A DNA stretch of 6,225 nt from an uncultured Bacteroides sp. (lineage in GTDB: Bacteria; Bacteroidota; Bacteroidia; Bacteroidales; Bacteroidaceae), in NCBI GenBank assembly GCA_959606905.1, contig CAUHML010000176.1:1-6225 (forward strand), given 5' to 3'. Position 1 is the first letter of the stretch; each line of letters opens with the position of its first letter. Below are positions 1-5,828 of this stretch, one piece after another. The position numbers were made by a program, and so were the translations under genes. Below the pieces are notes generated by a model. It was not told the origin of the DNA. It made no database searches and saw only the letters and a program-made list of their open reading frames with translations.

Positions 1-173
1 ATTGCAAAATCATACCATTGGTTGCGTTCGGTATTTATTTTGAACGAGGGCTCTGTCTCTTCCCGTAACGGGGATTTATACCACAGGTTGATACCTTGCT
101 GCTTGACGGGAGAATGTCCCAAACTGTACAGAAAATCCGCTATCCTGATTTGTTTTGCTGTTTGTATATCCAT
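1..173 (-). CDS. DNA primase, CHC2/toprim family, N-terminal part (truncated by window edge)
   Basis: The frame begins at ATG (173-171) and stays open for 57 codons to the left edge. It begins MDIQTAKQIRIADFLYSLG and continues with HSPVKQQG, LWYKSPLREE and SFKIN before reaching NQWYDFA at the edge. This order (short helix, 'LWYKSPLREE', then 'WYDF' leading to a Gly-rich stretch) is what I recognise as the start of the CHC2-type primases carried by Bacteroidales mobile elements, where the zinc finger and toprim domains follow. Neither the zinc ligands nor the toprim domain is inside the window. It lies 216 bp downstream of the RepA-like ATPase on the same strand, with a repeat-rich gap between, so it probably belongs to the same replication module. 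I found no TAnnTTTG box in front of it, so read-through from the ATPase operon is likely. Confidence 0.72.
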   Translation of the reverse strand, partial: MDIQTAKQIRIADFLYSLGHSPVKQQGINLWYKSPLREETEPSFKINTERNQWYDFA

Positions 174-252
174 AATAAGATGAGTGTTTGAATAATGGTT
201 GGAATATTTATTTCTCTTTTCGCCCGTACCTTTTTATGAAGTACGGTCTGTA

Positions 253-376
253 TAATCACTTCACTTTATTTTCGTATATATAGGATACGGTAATAAAGTG
301 AAGCGGTTTTACATTCTCTGCAATCGCTTCGCTTTATCCTTAATATATAGACCTGCCGAATAAAGTGAAGTGATTA
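253..376. repeat. Duplicated palindromic module, candidate replication origin or control region
   Basis: Four copies of one 14-18 bp motif lie in the gap between ATPase and primase. Copy A (253-270) is the exact reverse complement of copy D (359-376, AATAAAGTGAAGTGATTA). Copy B (292-305) matches D except for one base in its first 14. Copy C (reverse complement of 321-338) reads GATAAAGCGAAGCGATTG. The copies form two head-to-head pairs, A-B and C-D, each around an AT-rich centre containing ATATATAG (276-283 and 343-350), so the whole unit is duplicated with a period of about 67 bp. A and D could instead pair to give a perfect 18-bp stem enclosing B and C. A further 6-bp inverted repeat, CCGTAC/GTACGG, lies at 224-229 and 241-246. 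Iteron-like repeats beside a helicase-like Rep gene suggest an origin, but an RNA regulatory or double-terminator role is also possible. Confidence 0.65.
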
Positions 377-380
377 CAGG

Positions 381-393
381 TTAGACGGTCTAA
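381..393. repeat. Short palindrome over the ATPase stop codon
   Basis: TTAGAC and GTCTAA form a perfect 6-bp inverted repeat around a single G. It overlaps the TAG stop codon (392-390, minus strand) of the ATPase and lies five bases from repeat copy D. There is no T-tract on either side, so it is unlikely to be a terminator by itself. It may be a protein-binding site or chance. Confidence 0.35.
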
Positions 394-1481
394 TAGTGAA
401 AGTCTGGCTTGAACGTGTATTTCCTGCCGTTCTCCTGTACTATCATCCGTTTGTTCCGGAGCATGGTGATAAGTGATACCGCCTTTTGATGGTTCAGTTT
501 TACACCTACTGACATATAAGACTTGATTAAGGCGGTTTCCAGATCCTTGTAGCCGTATTCCTCTTTCAGTCCGAAAGCCGCTTCTAGTGCTATGCGGTGC
601 TGTTGTTCGGTAATATGCCTGTAAGGGTCGAACTTTTCCTCTTCCGGTCTTCCGGGTTTCTTCGCTTCGGGTCTGTACCCCTCTATGAGTTCAGGCAATG
701 CATTGTCGTTGATACGGAAAGCGAAAGGCTCGAAATCCATTGCACGTATGTGCATGGCCGAAACATTGCTTATATCCCCGTTGCTCTTGTCCTTTTCCAC
801 GAGAAGAACGGTTTCCGCCTTGTTGTTCAGCTCCGTACCGATATGCCCTCTTGCGTTTTCATCGCCTTTGTTCTGGTGGAGTATCGTATGGATGTGTATT
901 TGCCTGTCATCCGTCCACTGCATCAACTTGGATATGATGCGTGTCGATTCTCCCGGACTGTTGATGTCATATACCATATCACGGATGCCGTCTATGATTA
1001 CAAGCCCTATGTCCGGTGTATTATAGATAGCCTGTTCGACAATCCTGATGCGCTGTTCGGGCGTGTATTTCCTCAAAGCGAGAAACTCCAGATGTTCATT
1101 GTCCCTGTCATCAGGAAGACCGGCCAGCCGTAAAATACGTTTCATGACTTTCAGGCAGTGATAATGGCTTTGTTCCGTGTCCACATAAAGGACTTTCCTT
1201 TTGTTCTCCGGAAGTTCTGCCACATACCGTAGTACCGTACCGTTTTTCAATGAGGCGGCTACAATAGCCGACACATTGAAAGTCTTTTTACTTTTGGCTT
1301 TGCCTATGGATGCACTGAAATTGCCCAGTGTGCCAATGACCGAACCTTGCACTTTTAAAATCTCAGGTGCTTTCTCATAGATTTTCGATAGGCTCAGACG
1401 TGAGGCTTGCCAAAGGATTATCGCCTGTTCTGCAGATATTTCCTTTATTTCTCTCATATAGTCCATAAGCATACCTCCCAT
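390..1481 (-). CDS. RepA-like AAA family ATPase (RecA-fold helicase-type replication protein)
   Basis: 363 aa. The central part has a RecA/RepA-type fold order: a P-loop-like segment at about residues 60-68 (GKAKSKKTF), a strand and acidic turn at 97-104 (VLYVDTEQ), a Walker B strand at 159-164 (GLVIID) and a sensor-like HQNKGDENARGH at 202-213. The last 80 residues (from about 284) look like a winged-helix DNA-binding domain. In plasmids, RepA-type proteins of this fold are hexameric replicative helicases; here it probably unwinds DNA for replication of the excised element, with the primase encoded downstream. The P-loop departs from the usual GxxxxGK[ST] by having SKKT where GK[ST] is expected. 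The ATG start shares its A with the stop codon of the upstream DUF3853 gene (TAATG), and AGGAGG lies nine bases upstream, so translation is coupled and the start is well supported. A second in-frame ATG three codons later is less likely. Confidence 0.8.
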   Translation of the reverse strand: MGGMLMDYMREIKEISAEQAIILWQASRLSLSKIYEKAPEILKVQGSVIGTLGNFSASIGKAKSKKTFNVSAIVAASLKNGTVLRYVAELPENKRKVLYVDTEQSHYHCLKVMKRILRLAGLPDDRDNEHLEFLALRKYTPEQRIRIVEQAIYNTPDIGLVIIDGIRDMVYDINSPGESTRIISKLMQWTDDRQIHIHTILHQNKGDENARGHIGTELNNKAETVLLVEKDKSNGDISNVSAMHIRAMDFEPFAFRINDNALPELIEGYRPEAKKPGRPEEEKFDPYRHITEQQHRIALEAAFGLKEEYGYKDLETALIKSYMSVGVKLNHQKAVSLITMLRNKRMIVQENGRKYTFKPDFHY

Positions 1482-1789
1482 TATTTCCGTCCTCCTGTTT
1501 TCTTTCCGGCAAGTTCAAGAGCCAGTTCTGCATCAACTATAATCTTGCGCCCTATCTGGGTAATCGCCTTGTCTATCTTACCGCTTTTCTTTATGCGGTT
1601 GGCAGTGGGCAGACTGCACCCGAACAGTTTGGCTATACCGAGTATTCCGTACACATACTTCTTTTCCGTGTCTGTAACGGGTTGCGGCAATGCTTCGGCC
1701 TGACCTGAAGCGTGCTTACTCAGGAATATGAATTCTTCGCCTGTCATTTGCCAGACGGGTTTTGATAATAATTCTTGGATATTTGTCAT
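1481..1789 (-). CDS. DUF3853 family helix-turn-helix protein, excisionase-like
   Basis: 102 aa. The N-terminal half carries PVWQMTGEEFIFL (about residues 11-23); the C-terminal half (about 43-92) carries KKYVYGILGIAKLFGCSLPT, then ANRIKKSGKIDKA, QIGRKIIVDAELAL and ELAGKK. The second part reads as a helix-turn-helix followed by a small wing, the layout of MerR/excisionase-type DNA-binding proteins. I recognise the whole as DUF3853, a family seen on Bacteroidales integrative elements. Its likely role is binding near the attachment site to direct excision, or regulating the rep operon; neither is proven by sequence. It is the first gene of a two-gene operon with the RepA-like ATPase, overlapping it by one base. 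ATG at 1789-1787 is the start; a candidate promoter box lies about 70 bp upstream. An arginine/lysine-rich tail ends the protein. Confidence 0.8.
   Translation of the reverse strand: MTNIQELLSKPVWQMTGEEFIFLSKHASGQAEALPQPVTDTEKKYVYGILGIAKLFGCSLPTANRIKKSGKIDKAITQIGRKIIVDAELALELAGKKTGGRK
1491..1496 (-). promoter_or_regulatory. Strong Shine-Dalgarno site for the RepA-like ATPase
   Basis: AGGAGG on the minus strand lies nine bases before the ATG at 1481, inside the last codons of the DUF3853 gene. Bacteroidota genes usually lack such sites, and none of the other starts in this window has one, so it stands out. With the TAATG overlap it fixes the start and suggests high or coupled translation of the ATPase. 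Confidence 0.7.
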
Positions 1790-1858
1790 CGTCCAATCTA
1801 TTTAGTCGTTAAACAATCAGCCCTGCGCACTGGCTGTTATTTCTGTTCTCGAACGATG

Positions 1859-1866
1859 CAAAATTA
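1859..1866 (-). promoter_or_regulatory. Candidate promoter -7 box for the DUF3853-ATPase operon
   Basis: The minus strand reads TAATTTTG, an exact match to the Bacteroides -7 consensus TAnnTTTG. It would give a leader of about 60 nt before the ATG at 1789. No TTTG is found at the expected 19-21 bp upstream, so the promoter may be weak or activator-dependent. The leader contains CAGCC/GGCTG (1818-1822 and 1832-1836) around a 9-nt loop, a weak hairpin. Confidence 0.5.
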
Positions 1867-1905
1867 GGTAGGGTTATGAGTGGTAAGGATGGGGACGGTA
1901 CAAAC

Positions 1906-1934
1906 TGAATATCATTGTATCTTATTGAATATCA
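1906..1934. repeat. Direct repeat TGAATATCA, candidate operator
   Basis: TGAATATCA occurs at 1906-1914 and again at 1926-1934, 20 bp apart (about two helical turns), upstream of the DUF3853 promoter box. The 8-base core TGAATATC recurs in reverse orientation at 5674-5681 and 5742-5749 around the integrase promoter, and I found it nowhere else in the window. A shared binding site for the DUF3853 protein is possible. Confidence 0.45.
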
Positions 1935-1935
1935 G

Positions 1936-1973
1936 AAAACAAAAATACCACTCAAAAATTATTTTGAGTGGTA
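1936..1973 (-). terminator. Rho-independent terminator of the cargo operon
   Basis: A perfect 12-bp stem (TACCACTCAAAA at 1946-1957 with TTTTGAGTGGTA at 1962-1973) closes a 4-nt loop. Read on the minus strand it is followed by TTTTTGTTTTC (1945-1935). It lies 39 bp past the stop codon at 2013, so it ends transcription of the nuclease/coiled-coil operon before the DUF3853 operon. Read on the plus strand it has no T-tract. Confidence 0.87.
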
Positions 1974-2012
1974 AAAGTGGAACTTTCGTAAAGTATCAGG
2001 ATATATCACGGA

Positions 2013-3032
2013 TTATCTGAATATATGTTCCATTTCCTTGGCGAAATTTTGGTTGCTGTCACTGGGGAAATCTGAAACAGGCTCCTTGTACTTGGATTTG
2101 TAGTAGCTGTCGTCAATATCCAGCAGTTTCAGTATTCTGTCTTTCCATTTGTCCCTGTCCTGTTTGGAGAGTTTCTCGCTCATCAGGAATATCAGATAGC
2201 ATACACGTATTTTCTCTCTCGGTTTTATTTTCAGCTTACAGTTGCAGGGGTGAAGATTCATATTGGCATAGAAATCTGGTGCGGAAATTTCTTCGAACTG
2301 TTCTCCTTTGCACACCTCATGAATGAGCGAAAGTAATTTCATGCTGAAATATTCCTGTTGTTCTTCTGTCGTTTCCTGCTGACTGATTGGCTCGCTTGAT
2401 TTATTCTCTTGCTTTCCGTCAGGAATGTATTTCTTCAATATATCCAGAAAAAGGCAGCTTTGACGGTATATGTCCGCACAACAGTTCTTCATATATTGGA
2501 ATGCCTCTGTTCTTGTAGCCTTTTGCTGGTCATAGAGTTTGTTCAGTTTGGCTTTTTCCCTGTCATATTCAGCCTTGCAGCGTTCATATTCTTTCTCTGC
2601 CTGTTTTTCCTCTTCGGCTGTATGCTCCCTGTAACCAATGGAATCATACCTGTTGTTGGCTTCATTCAGCGGCTTGCTCAGACTTCTTGTAACATCCAGC
2701 TGGGCTTCAATTTCCTGAGAATACCTTTCCATGTGCTGATAGCAAGCACGTTCTATGGCTCTGTCACTTAACGGGCGTATCTCATAAGCCTGTATGCTCT
2801 TTTCTATTTCAGTTTTCAGACTGTTGAGTATCAAGGTGTATTGCTCTTTTTGCTTGTCAAGCACCAGTTCAAGGATAGCGGCTTCAAAGGATTTCATGTC
2901 ATTATACTCCTGATAGAAATCCGATATGAATTTCTGCCTGTCAAAAGAAAAAGCGTAATTATCTATATAGTCTCTGTATATTCTGTTAAGTTCTCCATAT
3001 TGGGGAATCATCGTCTGTATCTTTCCTGCCAT
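2013..3032 (-). CDS. Unrecognised coiled-coil protein, partner gene of the PDDEXK nuclease
   Basis: 339 aa from ATG at 3032-3030. I do not recognise a named family. It is a soluble, highly charged protein with no signal peptide or membrane segment. Residues about 1-115 are helical; about 138-172 are a Glu/Lys-rich coiled coil (EEEKQAEKEYERCKAEYDR and following); about 205-226 is a Gln/Glu/Ser-rich linker; about 227-335 is a separate domain containing NLHPCNCKLKIKPREKIRVC and, near the end, DDSYYKSKYKEPVSDF. Cys263 and Cys265 (CNC) with Cys278 are notable but do not make a clear zinc site. The gene follows the nuclease gene by 10 bp and ends at a strong terminator, so the two are very probably co-transcribed. 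A TTG start at 3065 would lengthen it by 11 residues and overlap the nuclease gene by 23 bp; I prefer ATG because the preceding bases are AT-rich, as is usual in this phylum, and no ribosome site supports TTG. A regulator or a structural partner of the nuclease is possible. Confidence 0.75.
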   Translation of the reverse strand: MAGKIQTMIPQYGELNRIYRDYIDNYAFSFDRQKFISDFYQEYNDMKSFEAAILELVLDKQKEQYTLILNSLKTEIEKSIQAYEIRPLSDRAIERACYQHMERYSQEIEAQLDVTRSLSKPLNEANNRYDSIGYREHTAEEEKQAEKEYERCKAEYDREKAKLNKLYDQQKATRTEAFQYMKNCCADIYRQSCLFLDILKKYIPDGKQENKSSEPISQQETTEEQQEYFSMKLLSLIHEVCKGEQFEEISAPDFYANMNLHPCNCKLKIKPREKIRVCYLIFLMSEKLSKQDRDKWKDRILKLLDIDDSYYKSKYKEPVSDFPSDSNQNFAKEMEHIFR

Positions 3033-3042
3033 ATACTTTATA

Positions 3043-4335
3043 TTATGGGTTCTTGTCCTTGTCAAGGAATAAGGTCAGTTCTTCTTCCACTTCTTCTATA
3101 CTCGGTAGGGCAGATTTCAGATTTTCGGGTACTGCCTTGCTCAATTGATAGTCGCTGATACCTATCGGCTGGTCATATCCAGCCAAGGCATATTGTGCCA
3201 CGACCTCATCCTTACCCCTGCACAGCAAAAGACCGATGGTCTTGTTATCATTTTCTCCCCTCAGTTTATCATCTACAACATTGATATAGAAATTTAACTG
3301 CCCTGCATATTCCGGTTTGAATGGCGTTGCTTTCAATTCCACGACGACATAGGCGTGGAGCTTGATATTATATAGAATCAGGTCGGCGAAAAAGTCACTG
3401 TCCCCAATCTGGAAATGTTTTTGTCTGGCAACAAAAGCAAAGCCGTTACCCATTTCCAGCAAGTAATGGGTTACATGCTTTACCAACTGTTCTTCTATAT
3501 CCCTTTCGTCAGCCTTTTCCTTTGCTCCTGCCAAGTCAAAGATATACGGGTCTTTTAACAGATAATTGGCAAGATCGCTTTGAGGTGCCGGAAGTGTGGC
3601 AGTGAAGTTGTTTACCTTGTTACTCTTGATTTGTCTGTCATACAGATTACTTTCAATCTGCATTTTCAGCACATTACTGCTCCAACCCATTTCTACAGAT
3701 TGTTTCATATACCAATACCTTACACCTAATGGTAGCGGATTATTGAGTATGACCATATGGCTTGCCCAATTTATTCTTGCAATCGGTGACGCCAAGAATA
3801 AATCTTCTATATCCTCTATTTTTATTTTATAGATGGTTGCTACTGTTTTTTCTACATTCTGAAATTGCGCAGGAACCTCCTGCGTAATTTCTAAAGATTG
3901 ATTATCAGCTGATTGTATTTGCGCAGTAAGCTCCTGCGTAAATTGCCCGCTGTTGAGTTTAAGGACTTCATTAGTAATGTTTTGAATATTAGGGACTGAC
4001 AGTATTGAATCTGTTTCAATAAAACTACGAAGTACATTTAACGGATATAAACGGGCAAACTGGCACATATAAGTAAGATTACGCTCCGAATATCCCTTCT
4101 TTTCAGGATAATTGAATCTGATTGCCTGTGCCAACTTCTTGATAATTTTACCACCCCAGCCATGCAGGTTTTGGTGGTACAGTATATAATTGCCCATTTT
4201 CCAGTAATGGAACAACATCTGGGCATTGGCTGCGGTAATGAGCCGGACTTGTGCCTGTTCTATTTCCGAACCGACAGCATGGACAAAGGCATCAAAATGA
4301 CCTTTCTTTATATTATGTTCGTTGTTATTTTCCAT
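3043..4335 (-). CDS. DUF1016/YhcG-type PDDEXK nuclease domain protein
   Basis: 430 aa. The N-terminal domain (about residues 12-105), with NAQMLFHYWKMGNYI, GWGGKIIKKLAQ and GYSERNLTYMCQFARLYP, matches DUF1016_N. The C-terminal domain (about 185-410) is the YhcG-type PDDEXK nuclease: SHMVIL, RYWYMKQSVEMGWS, then the core FFADLILYN...YVVVELK, giving D318 and E333-x-K335 as predicted metal-binding and catalytic residues, with Q346 downstream and an intact fold, so it should be active. Such proteins are DNA nucleases by fold; their biological role is poorly defined. Between the domains (about 108-165) lies a low-complexity linker with an 18-residue repeat (FTQELTAQ / ITQEVPAQ), which makes the protein longer than the roughly 370 aa I expect for YhcG. 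It starts 66 bp after the integrase stop, has its own candidate promoter, and is followed after 10 bp by the coiled-coil gene. Role in defence, or in recombination of the element, is inferred. Confidence 0.87.
   Translation of the reverse strand: MENNNEHNIKKGHFDAFVHAVGSEIEQAQVRLITAANAQMLFHYWKMGNYILYHQNLHGWGGKIIKKLAQAIRFNYPEKKGYSERNLTYMCQFARLYPLNVLRSFIETDSILSVPNIQNITNEVLKLNSGQFTQELTAQIQSADNQSLEITQEVPAQFQNVEKTVATIYKIKIEDIEDLFLASPIARINWASHMVILNNPLPLGVRYWYMKQSVEMGWSSNVLKMQIESNLYDRQIKSNKVNNFTATLPAPQSDLANYLLKDPYIFDLAGAKEKADERDIEEQLVKHVTHYLLEMGNGFAFVARQKHFQIGDSDFFADLILYNIKLHAYVVVELKATPFKPEYAGQLNFYINVVDDKLRGENDNKTIGLLLCRGKDEVVAQYALAGYDQPIGISDYQLSKAVPENLKSALPSIEEVEEELTLFLDKDKNP
3865..3941. repeat. 54-bp-spaced palindromic repeat inside the nuclease linker
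   Basis: Two 23-bp copies (3865-3887 and 3919-3941) match at 21 of 23 positions and are 54 bp (18 codons) apart, in frame. Each is close to palindromic: in the first, TTGCGCAGGA faces TCCTGCGTAA around three bases with one mismatch. They encode residues 150-157 and 132-139 of the nuclease. This may be a variable-number tandem unit or a remnant of a small palindromic insertion. Confidence 0.7.
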
Positions 4336-4354
4336 ATTACTAACTATTACTTAA

Positions 4355-4362
4355 CAAAGATA
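4355..4362 (-). promoter_or_regulatory. Candidate promoter -7 box for the nuclease operon
   Basis: The minus strand reads TATCTTTG, an exact TAnnTTTG match 19 bp before the nuclease ATG, in the 66-bp gap after the integrase stop. The -33 region shows only a poor match (TTTC, 22 bp upstream). It suggests the cargo operon can be expressed apart from the integrase; no terminator separates them, so read-through from the integrase is also possible. Confidence 0.5.
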
Positions 4363-4401
4363 ACTCTAATAATGGATAATCTGTGAAACAGACTGATACT
4401 T

Positions 4402-5682
4402 TTATAGTTGGTTAAACTTGTTCATTGCATTAGCCTTAATATCATCGGCTATGTCAATGTAGGGCTTCATGGCTTTATAATCACTGTGTCCTGTCCATTT
4501 CATTACAACCTGTGCCGGAATACCTAGAGCCAGCGCATTACAGATGAATGTTCTTCTTCCTGCATGAGTACTGAGCAATGCGTATTTCGGGGTAACTTCA
4601 TCTATGCGCTCATTCCCTTTATAGTAGGTTTCACGTATAGGTTCGTTAATTTCTGCCAGTTCTCCCAGTTCTTTCAGATAATCATTCATTTTCTGATTGC
4701 TGATAACAGGCAATACCATGTGGTTTTCAAAATGGATGTCCTTGTATTTTTCAAGTATGGCTTTACTGTACTTGTTCAGTTCAATACTCAGACTATCTGC
4801 CGTTTTAACGGTGGTGACTTCTATATGGTCGGACTTGACATCACTTCTCTTTAGGTTGCGAACATCTGAATAACGCAGACTGGTAAAGCAACAGAACAGG
4901 AAAACATCCCGGACACGTTCCAGATACTGTTTGTCTTTGGGTATCTGATAGTCTTTAAGTCTGTTCAGTTCTTCCCATGTCAGGAAGATTACCTTCTTGG
5001 GGGTGGTTTTCAATTTCGGTTTGAACGTATCGTATGCTATATTCTGGTGATAGTCTTTCTTGAAGCTCCACCGCAGGAACCATTTGAGGAATCCCATTTG
5101 TTTACCGATGGTACTGTTCCTCATATCCTTTTTGTCGCGCAGGAAATTGACATATTCGTTCAGTCCGAATTCATTGAAATATTCAAAGGTTAAATCTTCC
5201 TTGAACTCCTTGAGGTGATTTTTAACGGCTGCAAACTTTTCGTATGTGGATTCAGTCCAGTTATTCTGGTTGCCGCATTCTTTTACAAATTCATCGAATA
5301 CCTCCCAAAAACTTATCTTTACGTCTTCCTGGTCTTCACTTGTATCTTTCATCCGCAGGTTGAATGCGTCCTTTAGCTGTTGGGTAGTGGGCATGGCTTC
5401 CTGTACCTCAAATTCCTTGAACACGTTTTGAATTTCGGTATAGTATTTCAGCAGATCGGCATTGATTTCAGATGCACTTTGCTTTAGTTTGTTGGTACAC
5501 CCGTTCTTCACTCGCTGCTTGTCAGCATCCCACTTGGCTACATCAATGCGGTAACCCGTTGTAAACTCAATGCGCTGACTTGCGTATATGACACGCATAC
5601 GGATAGGCACGTTCTCCACGATTGGCACACCGTTCTTCTTCCGGCTTTCCAATGCAAAAATGATGTTTCGTTTGATATTCAT
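4402..5682 (-). CDS. Tyrosine site-specific recombinase (integrase), complete
   Basis: 426 aa from ATG at 5682-5680. Residues about 1-95 form an N-terminal arm/adapter region typical of Bacteroidales integrases; about 122-225 is a SAM-like core-binding domain; about 230-420 is the catalytic domain. All catalytic residues are visible: R270 (TSLRYSDV), K293 (TVKT), H373 and R376 (THAGRR), H399 (TGHS) and the nucleophile Y408 (PYID). It should cut and rejoin DNA at the attachment core, here probably the tRNA-Ser 3' end at 5834-5853, about 150 bp upstream of its start. The frame is open back to an ATG at 5778, but that start lies upstream of a near-consensus promoter (5710-5740), so the shorter form is chosen; it also begins with MNIKRNIIFALESRK, a normal start for this family. 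The promoter is embedded in repeated ACACCCAA and TGAATATC motifs, suggesting repression or autoregulation. Confidence 0.92.
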   Translation of the reverse strand: MNIKRNIIFALESRKKNGVPIVENVPIRMRVIYASQRIEFTTGYRIDVAKWDADKQRVKNGCTNKLKQSASEINADLLKYYTEIQNVFKEFEVQEAMPTTQQLKDAFNLRMKDTSEDQEDVKISFWEVFDEFVKECGNQNNWTESTYEKFAAVKNHLKEFKEDLTFEYFNEFGLNEYVNFLRDKKDMRNSTIGKQMGFLKWFLRWSFKKDYHQNIAYDTFKPKLKTTPKKVIFLTWEELNRLKDYQIPKDKQYLERVRDVFLFCCFTSLRYSDVRNLKRSDVKSDHIEVTTVKTADSLSIELNKYSKAILEKYKDIHFENHMVLPVISNQKMNDYLKELGELAEINEPIRETYYKGNERIDEVTPKYALLSTHAGRRTFICNALALGIPAQVVMKWTGHSDYKAMKPYIDIADDIKANAMNKFNQL

Positions 5683-5684
5683 AA

Positions 5685-5724
5685 TTGGGTGTGTTTGAAA
5701 TTCTACACCCAAATATACACCCAA
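5685..5724. repeat. ACACCCAA repeats flanking the integrase promoter -7 box
   Basis: TACACCCAA occurs at 5704-5712 and 5716-5724 (12-bp period), and the reverse complement TTGGGTGT at 5685-5692. The two direct copies overlap the two ends of the -7 box at 5710-5717, and the inverted copy ends three bases before the start codon. They may be operator sites or arm-type sites for this integrase. Confidence 0.6.
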
Positions 5725-5740
5725 TATTTGGAATAGCAAA
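5710..5740 (-). promoter_or_regulatory. Integrase promoter, Bacteroides type
   Basis: On the minus strand TTTG (5740-5737) is followed after exactly 19 bp by TATATTTG (5717-5710), matching the Bacteroides -33/-7 consensus TTTG-N19-TAnnTTTG in full. Transcription would begin near 5704, about 20 nt before the ATG at 5682. This is the best promoter in the window and rules against the longer integrase frame. Confidence 0.8.
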
Positions 5741-5828
5741 AGATATTCAGAAAGATTTAGATTTACTATGTACTCCAAATAGTGCTTGATTATTAATGAT
5801 TTGCAATTTTATGATATTTCTTGAATAT

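Noticed and set aside
253..376. CRISPR array
   Set aside because: The repeats alternate in orientation, are only four, and spacers are similar to each other (ATATATAG centre) rather than unique. No cas gene is present.
597..1133. Long plus-strand open frame opposite the ATPase
   Set aside because: It is the antisense shadow of a well-supported gene, with no homology I recognise and no promoter or ribosome site. The same applies to plus-strand frames opposite the coiled-coil, nuclease and integrase genes.
1940..1947. TAnnTTTG look-alike on the minus strand
   Set aside because: TATTTTTG here is the T-tract of the cargo-operon terminator and has no upstream TTTG at 19-21 bp, so a promoter call is not justified.
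2013..4335. Toxin-antitoxin or restriction-modification pair
   Set aside because: Both proteins are too large for a usual toxin-antitoxin pair, and no methyltransferase motif is visible in the partner, so neither label is supported.
5683..5778. Longer integrase N-terminus starting at ATG 5778
   Set aside because: The extra 32 residues lie over the consensus promoter at 5710-5740, so they would not be in the transcript, and the hydrophobic stretch does not fit the family's usual start.
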